Shown in pieces: positions 1 through 6,170 of a stretch of 12,264 nt of DNA (position 1 is its first letter; each line of letters opens with the position of its first letter). Source of the stretch: an uncultured Oscillospiraceae bacterium (GTDB taxonomy: Bacteria; Bacillota; Clostridia; Oscillospirales; Oscillospiraceae); assembly GCA_910587345.1 (NCBI GenBank), contig CAJUKH010000059.1, forward strand, positions 1 through 12,264, written 5' to 3'. A program made the translations under genes and the position numbers. The notes under the pieces are model-generated. The model saw nothing but the letters and a program-made list of their open reading frames with translations, did not search any database and was not told the origin of the DNA.

Positions 1-141
1 CTGCAATATATACGGTATTGCTATTTTTTAAGGACGCAATTAGGAGTTTATTCCCATTACTTGTGCGAAAAAGTGTCCAGCTGCATTGTGAAATTTGGCA
101 TCGCTCTTCCTCAGGTACTTCTAACGCATCCCAAACATCAC
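1..141. repeat. Terminal direct repeat, left copy (circular junction)
   Basis: These 141 bases are identical to the last 141 of the window (12124-12264). The repeat runs through the middle of a reading frame that stays open when the ends are joined, so it is best read as the overlap left when a circular molecule is assembled linearly. The real molecule is then about 12,123 bp. A true terminal repeat of a linear element is the alternative, but there are no packaging or phage genes. Confidence 0.93.
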
Positions 142-499
142 AAAGGAACCATGCAATATTCATGTCGGTTCCGCTACCAACTGTTTTTGTAAGGAGGTTC
201 CCTTGTTTGTCTCTGGTTGGATTTGATTGGCCGATTGAACCGGATAAAACAGAATATCGGAAGCCCTCCCCGAAGGAAGAATGATCCGAACTTGCGTAAT
301 AGTTCTCTTGTGCGGAAATGGATATATTCCAGTTACGCAAATAGGTATCTGTTTGCTGCATTGTTGAGATGGGAGGGTCTGTCTCTTTTCGCTGTTCGGC
401 GAAAGGAATGTAAAACATGAGTAAGAAAAGCGAAAAGTATGATATTATAGCCAATATAAACAACCAGATAAATATGGTATGCGCTTTTGAATGAATCAT
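1..499 (-). CDS. One-pass membrane protein, 170 aa (5' part; gene crosses the circle junction)
   Basis: I do not recognise the family. Reading from an ATG at 497-499 down to base 1 and on to 12123 gives one open frame ending at TAA 12110-12112, 170 aa in all. Residues about 8-30 form a single membrane helix (IFIWLFILAII followed by more hydrophobic residues). The remaining roughly 140 residues are polar and probably lie outside the cell; they are rich in Asn and Ser, with three Cys and several Trp. The gene starts 45 nt after the L,D-transpeptidase stop and lies in the same envelope operon, so a surface role is likely but inferred. No good Shine-Dalgarno precedes the ATG. A five-codon ATG frame just upstream ends in TGA overlapping it (ATGA), so coupled initiation is possible. 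The frame is broken only by the linear cut. Confidence 0.82.
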   Translation of the reverse strand, partial: MIHSKAHTIFIWLFILAIISYFSLFLLMFYIPFAEQRKETDPPISTMQQTDTYLRNWNISISAQENYYASSDHSSFGEGFRYSVLSGSIGQSNPTRDKQGNLLTKTVGSGTDMNIAWFLCDVWDALEVPEEERCQISQCSWTLFRTSNGNKLLIASLKNSNTVYIA

Positions 500-543
500 A
501 GTAAAATTGCCATGAAACTGAAAAATTGAAGATTTCTCTTATA

Positions 544-2145
544 TTAAGTTTCGGAAACAACTACCTCGCCATATCTATCTGCGTAAAAATCAGAAATCAA
601 GGTATCCACCAAGTCAATAAGAGATTTTTGATCTGAATTTGTAACACGGATGCATCCATGTGTACACCGTAAAGGGTATCCTGGCAAACTTGTATCCTTT
701 GCAGGGTCTCCGCCATGAATCATAATCCCTGTCCTTCCAGTAGTCTTTGCTAATCCGCTTTTCCCCACCATACTAATTCGCCTATATGGTCCATATGAAT
801 AGGTATTTGAACTTGCTCCACAAATTTCTCCACTATAAGTTCCTGTTGGAGTATTCCCATTCTCAAGCGTCATCGCTTTATTGTATTCAGCCAGTCCCAA
901 ACACTTACAAGACATCTGCAAAGCCCCATTTGCATGATATAGTGCAAGTGTACCTTTGTAATTTCTATTTATAGGTAAATTAACAATAATAGACCATTGT
1001 CCAGTAATTGTATCTGAATACTTACCCTGCCGCTGAGTCAACAGTGTTCCATTTTTTGCTGTATATACTTTTACCAATGTATACACAACACCCGTATTAT
1101 CATAAGTAATTGAATATTTCTGAGTTGTACTCGTAGCCCCCCTTGGAATAGTAATGCTCTTGCTGCTCTTCAAGTGTTCCTTTCCATTTCTAACAGCATA
1201 TACCTCTGTCCAATATGTTCTTACACTCGAGGTCGCTGTTGTTTCGGAAAAGCTAACAGTTAAGGTCGTCGCTTCTCCGCAAACCAACTTTCCTGCATAT
1301 GTCATTGTTCCGATGGTTGGAACTTGTGTTGACAACGGAACTGCAACATCTTGTCCTTCCAATACATCTTCCTCAGAAATATCATCGTTTATAACCGCAA
1401 TCTGTTCTTGAACTGCGGAAATAATAGCCGCCTGCTCTTCAGTCAGTTTTCCATCATTTATAGAAAAAGCATACTTTCCATTAGTAGAACACACTTCCGC
1501 AACACCATCGACAATGGCCTTCTGCGCAACCGTCGAAGTATTTGCTATCACTGCTGAAAATACCGCAGGGTCTTCAACAAAGACGTCGCTCAAGGTTTCA
1601 AAAAATTCTTCATCTTCCAAATTATCATTATCAACATGAGCAGAAACAAGCTTTTCCAGAAAGTATGGGTTGTATTTCTGCACCTCTGGCAGCTCTTCTA
1701 CAGGCCCAACATCTGCCACCTTATTTTTCTGAAAGTCTATTTCTTGCAATAATTCTTCGATTACTTTCTGTTCTGATTCCGTCAACATGTCACCTTTATG
1801 CGAAGTAACCTGCTCCTTAAAATCATCTAAATCAAAATAACCAGCAAAATATACAAGCAATTCAGCCATTGCTTTTAAATCATCACTTTGAAGTTCTGCT
1901 GCAGCACTGATAAATCCACTCGGATTGGTCTCAAATGCCTGATACAACTCATACGAAAGATCTTCGGTTCCAGAACCATCTGTATCTCCCAATGAAGAAA
2001 GCAATTCAGAAATATCCGTGCCGCTGAAAACGCTTTCCTCCGAAGGTTCCTCTTGGTCTTGGATAGCAAGAACAGGCATGCATAAAGAAAAGCAAAGGAC
2101 AATCGCTAATAACATAGCCAATAAGTGTTTACCTGAACTTTTCAT
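544..2145 (-). CDS. Secreted L,D-transpeptidase (YkuD domain), 533 aa
   Basis: A predicted exported cell-wall enzyme. YkuD-fold L,D-transpeptidases use a Cys to cross-link peptidoglycan stem peptides (3-3 links) or to attach proteins to them. The start is an ATG eight bases after a strong AAGGAGG site. Residues 1-27 are a signal peptide, with likely cleavage after VLA. Residues about 28-270 are acidic and helical with no recognised fold, about 285-385 look like a beta-rich linker domain, and about 390-533 are YkuD. The catalytic signature is complete: H477, then H496-G-C498-I-R500 (THGCIRV). The protein is much longer than minimal YkuD enzymes because of the N-terminal region, which may bind wall or a partner. 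It is the fourth gene of the sigma-factor module. Such enzymes are normally chromosomal, so a plasmid copy is unusual. Substrate and whether it cross-links or hydrolyses are unknown. Confidence 0.9.
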   Translation of the reverse strand: MKSSGKHLLAMLLAIVLCFSLCMPVLAIQDQEEPSEESVFSGTDISELLSSLGDTDGSGTEDLSYELYQAFETNPSGFISAAAELQSDDLKAMAELLVYFAGYFDLDDFKEQVTSHKGDMLTESEQKVIEELLQEIDFQKNKVADVGPVEELPEVQKYNPYFLEKLVSAHVDNDNLEDEEFFETLSDVFVEDPAVFSAVIANTSTVAQKAIVDGVAEVCSTNGKYAFSINDGKLTEEQAAIISAVQEQIAVINDDISEEDVLEGQDVAVPLSTQVPTIGTMTYAGKLVCGEATTLTVSFSETTATSSVRTYWTEVYAVRNGKEHLKSSKSITIPRGATSTTQKYSITYDNTGVVYTLVKVYTAKNGTLLTQRQGKYSDTITGQWSIIVNLPINRNYKGTLALYHANGALQMSCKCLGLAEYNKAMTLENGNTPTGTYSGEICGASSNTYSYGPYRRISMVGKSGLAKTTGRTGIMIHGGDPAKDTSLPGYPLRCTHGCIRVTNSDQKSLIDLVDTLISDFYADRYGEVVVSET

Positions 2146-2168
2146 TTTTACTCCTCCTTAAAATTATT

Positions 2169-2213
2169 GGCCCAAAGGGATACATCCCTTTGGGCCTGCC
2201 TATAGGCAGGCCC
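2169..2213 (-). promoter_or_regulatory. Two overlapping, mutually exclusive hairpins before the L,D-transpeptidase gene
   Basis: Stem A pairs 2169-2181 with 2184-2196 (GGCCCAAAGGGAT and its exact complement, 13 bp, 2-nt loop). Stem B pairs 2192-2200 with 2205-2213 (GGGCCTGCC, 9 bp, TATA loop). Bases 2192-2196 belong to both, so in an RNA only one can form fully. They fill the 72-nt gap between the 120-aa gene stop and the transpeptidase ribosome site. In the transcript stem B comes first, and stem A is followed by AATAATTTTA. They could act as an attenuator, a partial terminator setting gene ratios, or an mRNA processing or stability element. Confidence 0.6.
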
Positions 2214-2217
2214 GGTT

Positions 2218-2580
2218 TTATCTTCCAGTCGCCGTAACAGTTATGTCCGGTCTGACCTGGCCATTCACCGTCGCAGATAAGACCAGTTTATATGTCTGCT
2301 TTTCTGCAACAGTGTAGGTTTCAGAAATCGTGACAGAGCCCTTTCCTGACGCGCTCCATGACGTAATGGTCTGAGCGCCTTGTTTCAGGGTAACAGTAAT
2401 TGAAATTTCATCCTCCTGGTTACCACTACTATACTTCCCGAAGCAATATGCCGTTGTCCCACTGATCTTCAGTGTTGGCCTACCAGAAATCGCCCTTGCG
2501 CTAACAGCAGATGCAGCCGGAGCCATGACTGACACGGCGAGAAGAACTGCCATCAGCATAGGCACAATCCGTTTTTTCAT
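2218..2580 (-). CDS. Small secreted protein, 120 aa
   Basis: Function unknown. Residues 1-25 are a clear signal peptide (MKKR, a hydrophobic core, then cleavage near AASA). The mature part of about 95 residues is rich in Thr, Ser, Val and alternating patterns (ISITVTL, KLVLSATV), which suggests a small all-beta Ig-like domain. It has a single Cys. I chose the ATG at 2580 rather than the in-frame GTG at 2589 because the purine-rich site AGAGGGGG sits at the right distance from the ATG and overlaps the GTG. It lies between the anti-sigma-like gene and the L,D-transpeptidase in the same direction, so it is probably a cell-surface product of the same regulon. Its ribosome site is inside a long leader stem described separately. 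Confidence 0.8.
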   Translation of the reverse strand: MKKRIVPMLMAVLLAVSVMAPAASAVSARAISGRPTLKISGTTAYCFGKYSSGNQEDEISITVTLKQGAQTITSWSASGKGSVTISETYTVAEKQTYKLVLSATVNGQVRPDITVTATGR

Positions 2581-2583
2581 AAA

Positions 2584-2656
2584 AAGCACCCCCTCTCTGT
2601 ATTGAATAAGGCGCTGCTTTTCGCAGTCACCATATTAACGCAGAGAAAGGGTGCTT
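2584..2656 (-). promoter_or_regulatory. Structured 5' leader that buries the ribosome site of the 120-aa gene
   Basis: In the minus-strand RNA, 2656-2641 (AAGCACCCTTTCTCTG) pairs along 16 continuous positions with 2599-2584 (CAGAGAGGGGGTGCTT), with two G-U pairs. The second arm is the gene's own Shine-Dalgarno. Inside lies a smaller hairpin, CTGC-GAAAA-GCAG, extended by GGTG/CGCC around a bulged A. When folded, the ribosome site would be hidden, so translation would need an opening event such as temperature, a ligand, a protein or ongoing translation. It could instead be a terminator or processing element after the anti-sigma-like gene, but no U-tract follows the stem within the leader other than the five U's before the ATG. 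Confidence 0.6.
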
Positions 2657-2687
2657 ATCTTACATAAATTTTACAAAAATTTCTTTA

Positions 2688-3395
2688 CTATCCTATTCGT
2701 TCAACACTTTTCGCTAATTCAACCAGCTTTATACTGTCAAAAAATCCGTCAATTACAAACTGAACTTCGTCCTTTTCATCAAGCCACGTTATTAAATTAC
2801 TCTGATTTACATCTTTTGATATATATACATGGCCCCAAAAATCATTATCTTCTATTTCAATAATATCCATACTGTCGGTCTCTATTTCTACGGCAGTTCC
2901 CTCTTCCACTCTCATATACTCAAATCGGATTACTTCCCCCTCCGAATTTTCGTAGAATATCTCTATATCGTTCGGCGATTCAACGGGCATCCCCGTTTCC
3001 TTATATCCAAATGGCAAGTCCGCAATTTTATATTGTGGCATTTTCGTAAATGACGGCTCTCCAAAAAAACGATATATAACACTGGATTCATACCACTCAG
3101 TGACCCAGGTAATAATAGCAGCACGGGCAGTCGGACTCACTACCATAATCGATCCAACCGCTACAGAACATATCAAAAAAAATACCGCTACACTTTGTAG
3201 ACACCTCGTCCAAGCCGACCCCCGATGCTGTTCCTTAGCCCACTTATTTGGATTAGAGAGCATGCGCAACATCTGCCATCTAAAACGATCTGATACAACC
3301 ACAGGCTCTTTTTCATGAAGCTCCTCCTCAAATTCCTTGGCAGCTGCATCTAACAGAATGTTTTTCAAAGCTAGATTCTCGACCGCTTCCATCAT
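2688..3395 (-). CDS. Membrane-anchored anti-sigma-like protein (DUF4367-type), 235 aa
   Basis: Likely holds the neighbouring ECF sigma factor inactive at the membrane until an envelope signal arrives. The layout is an acidic, helical cytoplasmic N-terminus (1-60), one membrane helix (about 66-88), the segment TARAAIITWVTEWYE, then an extracellular domain to 235. That domain has the look of clostridial DUF4367 proteins (LPFGY, repeated acidic beta strands, a hydrophobic C-terminal helix). Such proteins are commonly encoded just after an ECF sigma gene. Here the start overlaps the sigma stop (ATGATG containing TGA), preceded by GGAGGGG, so the two are translationally coupled. Either of the first two ATGs could be used. 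No zinc-binding HxxxCxxC anti-sigma motif is present, so the anti-sigma role rests on context and topology. Confidence 0.78.
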   Translation of the reverse strand: MMEAVENLALKNILLDAAAKEFEEELHEKEPVVVSDRFRWQMLRMLSNPNKWAKEQHRGSAWTRCLQSVAVFFLICSVAVGSIMVVSPTARAAIITWVTEWYESSVIYRFFGEPSFTKMPQYKIADLPFGYKETGMPVESPNDIEIFYENSEGEVIRFEYMRVEEGTAVEIETDSMDIIEIEDNDFWGHVYISKDVNQSNLITWLDEKDEVQFVIDGFFDSIKLVELAKSVERIG

Positions 3396-3916
3396 TGCAC
3401 ATACCCCTCCTCCCGTAGCTTTTTCATAAGTAACGCTCTGCCACGATGAATCCGAACATCGACCGTTGATTCTTTCAAAGACAGCGCAGCAGCAATCTCC
3501 TTTGTGCTGCGCTCCTCAACAAACCGCATTTCTAAAATTGCCCGATATATTTCTGGCATTTCTCGTATTATCTCTATAACATCTTTTACATTGTCGGTCT
3601 CCGGTCCATCATTGTATCCTAAAAAATTATCATCAATCGGCAGTTCTTTTCGGCGCTTTCTTAATATCGTTATCGCTTCATTCTTTACTATAATGACGAG
3701 ATATGCACCTCTTTTCTTACAGGGAACGTCTAATATCTTTTTAAAGTTCTCAGCTACTCTTACCCATGCATTTTGAACTGCATCCTCAGCAGCATTCGCA
3801 TCATCAGGGAAGTACCGCTTTGCTACTCGAAGCATCGCATTTCCATACTCATTATATAACTCGACAAAAACATCTCTATCTTCTTCGGTTTCAAGAATAG
3901 ACAAGAACACCAGCAA
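3392..3916 (-). CDS. ECF-type RNA polymerase sigma factor, 174 aa
   Basis: A two-domain (region 2 and region 4) sigma-70-family factor that would direct RNA polymerase to a small set of promoters. Region 2 spans about 15-90, with the family's acidic helix pattern (AAEDAVQNAWVRV at 42-54) followed by the basic RKRRK. Region 4 spans about 115-168, with a helix-turn-helix (TKEIAAALSLKESTVDVRIH). There is no region 3, and the length is typical for ECF factors. The start is a TTG at 3914-3916, six bases after a run of eight G that serves as the ribosome site; a GTG three codons in is less well spaced. It heads the envelope module and overlaps the anti-sigma-like gene by four bases. Its target promoters are probably in the same module and perhaps the chromosome, but I cannot define its recognition sequence from this window. 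Confidence 0.9.
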   Translation of the reverse strand: MLVFLSILETEEDRDVFVELYNEYGNAMLRVAKRYFPDDANAAEDAVQNAWVRVAENFKKILDVPCKKRGAYLVIIVKNEAITILRKRRKELPIDDNFLGYNDGPETDNVKDVIEIIREMPEIYRAILEMRFVEERSTKEIAAALSLKESTVDVRIHRGRALLMKKLREEGYVQ

Positions 3917-3950
3917 ATTTATCCCCCCCCTGTTCTCTGTTTCTATAAAT

Positions 3951-3959
3951 ATTCTACCA
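3951..3959 (-). promoter_or_regulatory. Candidate extended -10 promoter for the sigma operon
   Basis: On the minus strand TGGTAGAAT gives a TG-N extended -10 with a 5/6 match to TATAAT, about 35 nt before the TTG start. No good -35 is seen 17 nt further upstream. The gap to the preceding partner gene of parA is only 49 bp, so read-through from the par promoter is an alternative or additional source of transcription. Confidence 0.35.
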
Positions 3960-3965
3960 AGTTTT

Positions 3966-4262
3966 CTATTTTCCCTCGTTATTCTTTATCTTTCTATACT
4001 CGACAAGCTCCTTCTCATGTCCCGCCCTAAACTGTTCCATCAAATCACCAACCACGTCGCTGATACTCCTGCGCTGCACATAGGCGATCTTCTGTATATC
4101 CTCATACAGACTCGGCAGCACCGACAAGCTCACCCGCTTCTTGATCTCCCGGCCCTCCTTTGGACGGCCTCTCCCGTTGCCGACAGCAGCCGGCGCACCA
4201 TCAACGATGCTTCCTACAACCGAACCCCTCCGGCGGCTCTCTCTATCCTCAAACTTAGCCAT
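3966..4262 (-). CDS. Ribbon-helix-helix DNA-binding partner of ParA, 98 aa
   Basis: Predicted centromere-binding and repressor protein, doing the job of ParB in small plasmid partition systems. Residues 1-38 are basic and disordered (RRRGS, GRGRPKEG). Residues about 41-80 have the ribbon-helix-helix pattern: beta strand KKRVSLSV, helix SLYEDIQKIAYV, a turn, then helix SISDVVGDLMEQF. The C-terminal tail is charged. The start is an ATG at 4262, after GGAGAAAGAG, overlapping the parA stop by eight bases. A longer frame begins at 4295 but lies inside parA and lacks a ribosome site. By analogy with ParF/ParG-type pairs, the flexible N-terminus may stimulate the ParA ATPase while the fold binds AT-rich repeats upstream of parA. 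The pairing is inferred from overlap and fold. Confidence 0.78.
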   Translation of the reverse strand: MAKFEDRESRRRGSVVGSIVDGAPAAVGNGRGRPKEGREIKKRVSLSVLPSLYEDIQKIAYVQRRSISDVVGDLMEQFRAGHEKELVEYRKIKNNEGK

Positions 4263-5031
4263 TCTCTTTCTCCGTCCTTTCAAATTTTTCTGCAATGATC
4301 ATGTCTGCAATTTTATTGTACTCTATGGAAATTTCGCTGCCGGGTGTCTGCTCCACCACCGCCAGTCCATCATAAATGCCTTTCTTGGCGACCGCCAGCC
4401 GTTTAATCACGCCCAGGAGGTTATACTCTTTCTTCAGAGCAGCCAGTATCTCATTATCGTCTGCCACTCGCTTTTCATAAAGCGTCGCAATGACCCCCAG
4501 CACCTTCAGCTCCGGGTTGATCAGCTCCTGGATCTCCTGGATGCTGTCCTGAAGCTGCGTCAAGCCACGATAGGCCAGATAATCCGTCTTAACCGGGATA
4601 ATCACACCGTCAGCGCAGGAGAGCGCATTGATCGTCAGGATGGAGAGCTGCGGCGGGCAGTCTACCAGGATGAAGTCATACTCCCCTCGAACCGGCCGCA
4701 GGGCCCGGTCAAGAATCTTCTCCCGGCTGGCCCTGGATAGCAGCTCCATCTCCATCGGTGCCAGGTCAATGATGGACGTAACGATGTGCAGCCGGTCGCT
4801 GATCCGCTCGATGCACTCGCCGACCGGCACCCCGTCTTTTCTCAGAACGTCTACAATCGTCCTCTTTACCTCCAGCGGCTCCAGGCCCACACTGATCGTC
4901 AGGCTGGCCTGGCTGTCCAGGTCAATCAAGAGGACCCGCTTTCCCTTAGCCGCCAGAGCCACGCCGAGATTGTGCGTCGTCGTGGTCTTCGCCACGCCGC
5001 CCTTTTGATTTGCGATTGCTATAACCTTCAA
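4255..5031 (-). CDS. parA: ParA-family partition ATPase, 258 aa
   Basis: A Walker-type ATPase that positions plasmid copies before cell division. It shows the deviant Walker A box KGGVAKTT (residues 10-17), the DLDSQ motif (37-41) and Walker B ILVDCPP (121-127), in the order and spacing of the family. It has no N-terminal helix-turn-helix, so it is the short ParA/Soj class. I place the start at TTG 5029-5031, eight bases after AAGGAG, giving MKVIAIANQKGG. The longer GTG start at 5040 has its ribosome site touching the start codon. A consensus promoter lies just upstream, and the next gene overlaps by eight bases and encodes the likely DNA-binding partner. The AT-rich repeats around the promoter are candidate centromere and operator sites. 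Confidence 0.93.
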   Translation of the reverse strand: MKVIAIANQKGGVAKTTTTHNLGVALAAKGKRVLLIDLDSQASLTISVGLEPLEVKRTIVDVLRKDGVPVGECIERISDRLHIVTSIIDLAPMEMELLSRASREKILDRALRPVRGEYDFILVDCPPQLSILTINALSCADGVIIPVKTDYLAYRGLTQLQDSIQEIQELINPELKVLGVIATLYEKRVADDNEILAALKKEYNLLGVIKRLAVAKKGIYDGLAVVEQTPGSEISIEYNKIADMIIAEKFERTEKENG

Positions 5032-5087
5032 ATCCTTCACTCCTTATTTCATTTATATAGTCTACGCTTGCTATTTAAGTTATATAA

Positions 5088-5116
5088 ATTATATTGTTTG
5101 TTCTATAAATTGTCAA
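5088..5116 (-). promoter_or_regulatory. Consensus sigma-A promoter for parA
   Basis: On the minus strand TTGACA (5111-5116) and TATAAT (5088-5093) are both exact consensus hexamers separated by 17 bases. The start of parA is about 57 nt downstream of the -10. It would drive parA and its partner gene and possibly read on into the sigma operon. Confidence 0.85.
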
Positions 5117-5120
5117 GCAG

Positions 5121-5156
5121 AAAGCGGTGCTCCAGGAATGGAGACACCGCTTTTTT
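5121..5156. terminator. Terminator hairpin between the toxin-antitoxin operon and parA
   Basis: AAAGCGGTG (5121-5129) pairs with CACCGCTTT (5145-5153), with further TCCA/TGGA pairing inside. Six T follow on the plus strand. On the minus strand the tail is only TTTCTGCTT. The position, just after the last gene of the toxin-antitoxin operon and just before the parA promoter, suggests it works leftwards despite the weaker tail, or in both directions. Confidence 0.65.
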
Positions 5157-5208
5157 ATTTCATATACACAAATTATTTATATTATATAATTTAATCTTAA
5201 TATATAAA

Positions 5209-5550
5209 TTATGTCTTCACAAACAATCCTATAGGACAAATATCCCTAAACCCTGGTGTTGAGATATACCAGCAGCCAGGGCCGGTCGGCTCCCAGCTCA
5301 CCTCCAGGGTAATATCATGCAACCCATCCGGGAACAGCGCCGTGAAACACTCGCCAGCATGAATGCCCCGGCCCTCCAGAAGCAGCCGAGGGTGCGGATC
5401 AGCGTCCGTCGGGTCTGGTAACTGAAGCTGTGCAAATCTTGTTTCCTCTGCCATACGTTCTAATTCCTCCATGGTTTTGACAATGCCTTGACCGGCTCGA
5501 ACCTGGGCAAGCCCTCTTTTCAGTTTTTCATTGTACTCCTGGTATGTCAT
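5209..5550 (-). CDS. Hypothetical protein, 113 aa, third gene of toxin-antitoxin operon
   Basis: I do not recognise this protein. Residues 1-45 are helical and charged (YNEKLKRGLAQVRAG, ELERMAEETRFAQ), and 50-113 look beta-rich with Gly, Pro and two Trp (EVSWEPTGPGCWYISTP). There is no signal peptide or membrane segment, so it is probably cytoplasmic. The ATG at 5550 follows AGAGGG, which overlaps the toxin stop codon (gap 13 nt), so it is probably co-transcribed with the toxin pair. By eye it is clearly more GC-rich than the toxin and antitoxin and resembles parA and the replicase. It may therefore belong to the old plasmid backbone, with the toxin pair inserted in front of it. No function is claimed. 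Confidence 0.7.
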   Translation of the reverse strand: MTYQEYNEKLKRGLAQVRAGQGIVKTMEELERMAEETRFAQLQLPDPTDADPHPRLLLEGRGIHAGECFTALFPDGLHDITLEVSWEPTGPGCWYISTPGFRDICPIGLFVKT

Positions 5551-5563
5551 TTTCTATGGCCCT

Positions 5564-5839
5564 CTAAAACAAATCACTGTGCGTACCTGTCCGAGTCAGA
5601 TACAAAAAAAGTTCATCCTCAACAATCTCATAGATCAACAGCCAATCAGGAGTAATATGACATTCTCTGCAATTCACATGGTTTCCTTTTAACGGATGGT
5701 CTTGATTCCGCTGCGGTAATTCCTTCCCTGCGGCCAATGTATCCACTACCGTTTCCATAAGAGATAGGTCATACCCTCTTCGTTTTACTAGCTTCAAGTC
5801 TTTTTTGAATTTACTGGTCTGCACAATCTTATACTTCAT
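5564..5839 (-). CDS. yafQ: YafQ-type mRNA interferase toxin, 91 aa
   Basis: RelE-superfamily endoribonuclease toxin that cuts mRNA on the ribosome when not held by its antitoxin. The YafQ active-site set is visible: H48, H61, D65-W66, H87 and the C-terminal F91, with the motifs HPLKGNH, CHITPDWLLIYEI and TRTGTHSDLF close to the family's. Length is normal. The ATG at 5839 overlaps the end of the antitoxin gene by 11 bases, and GGAGGA in the antitoxin's last codons is its ribosome site. A longer frame upstream lies inside the antitoxin and is unlikely. On a plasmid the pair would favour plasmid retention by killing or arresting cells that lose it. Nothing essential appears to be missing. Confidence 0.92.
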   Translation of the reverse strand: MKYKIVQTSKFKKDLKLVKRRGYDLSLMETVVDTLAAGKELPQRNQDHPLKGNHVNCRECHITPDWLLIYEIVEDELFLYLTRTGTHSDLF

Positions 5840-6092
5840 CGTCCTCCTCCATCTCTGCAAGAATCTCACTAAATGAACTATAAGATTTTTTATGCGGATT
5901 CTTCTTCAACTCCTGCACTTCTTTAATTGCCTGTATCGTTTCTGCATTAGGTGTTTCATACATAATAACAGACTTCATATACCGCACAATATTCCCTTTC
6001 ACGTTCTCCCCATACGATGCAACAATGCTCTTATAAGCATTGTAAACATCTCTATCCATCGTAAAAGAACAGGTCACTGTATTATCACTCAT
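5829..6092 (-). CDS. dinJ: DinJ/RelB-type antitoxin, 87 aa
   Basis: Antitoxin for the overlapping YafQ-type toxin and probable repressor of the operon. The N-terminal half (about 1-45) fits a ribbon-helix-helix DNA-binding fold of the RelB/DinJ type (strand TVTCSFTMD, helices after it). The C-terminal half (KEVQELKKNPHKKSYSSFSEILAEMEEDDE) is the charged, extended part that would wrap the toxin; the phrase SFSEILAEME is typical. The frame is open further upstream, but GGAGGT sits seven bases before the ATG at 6092, which fixes the start. Antitoxin before toxin with an 11-base overlap is the classical order. A palindrome over the promoter -10 is the likely operator. Confidence 0.9.
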   Translation of the reverse strand: MSDNTVTCSFTMDRDVYNAYKSIVASYGENVKGNIVRYMKSVIMYETPNAETIQAIKEVQELKKNPHKKSYSSFSEILAEMEEDDEV

Positions 6093-6131
6093 AGCAACTA
6101 CCTCCGCACCAATTAACTCAGTTAAAATACT

Positions 6132-6170
6132 TAGTAAACTTACTATATCCCCATTTTCCATTTTTGTCAA
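6132..6170 (-). promoter_or_regulatory. Toxin-antitoxin promoter with palindromic operator
   Basis: On the minus strand TTGACA (6165-6170, exact -35) and TATAGT (6142-6147, 5/6 -10) are 17 bases apart, about 50 nt before the antitoxin ATG. The palindrome TAGTAA-AC-TTACTA (6132-6145) overlaps the -10, as expected for an antitoxin operator. A second small inverted repeat, TTAAC-TCA-GTTAA (6113-6125), lies just downstream. Confidence 0.82.

Larger units (their letters stand above)
5053..5212. repeat. AT-rich repeats around the parA promoter (candidate centromere/operator)
   Basis: TATATAAATTAT occurs at 5081-5092 and 5201-5212, and its reverse complement at 10548-10559 upstream of the recombinase. 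TTATATAGT, followed by a CTACG-like tail, occurs at 5053-5061 and again at 10571-10579. The parA -10 element lies inside one copy. Position and AT-richness suit binding by the ribbon-helix-helix protein, making this a candidate parS and autoregulatory operator. Short AT-rich words can recur by chance, so this is suggestive only. Confidence 0.45.

Noticed and set aside
333..560. Minus-strand 75-aa open frame
   Set aside because: It overlaps the end of the transpeptidase gene and lies in a different frame from the 170-aa gene found by closing the circle, which has the better membrane helix and runs on for 100 more residues.
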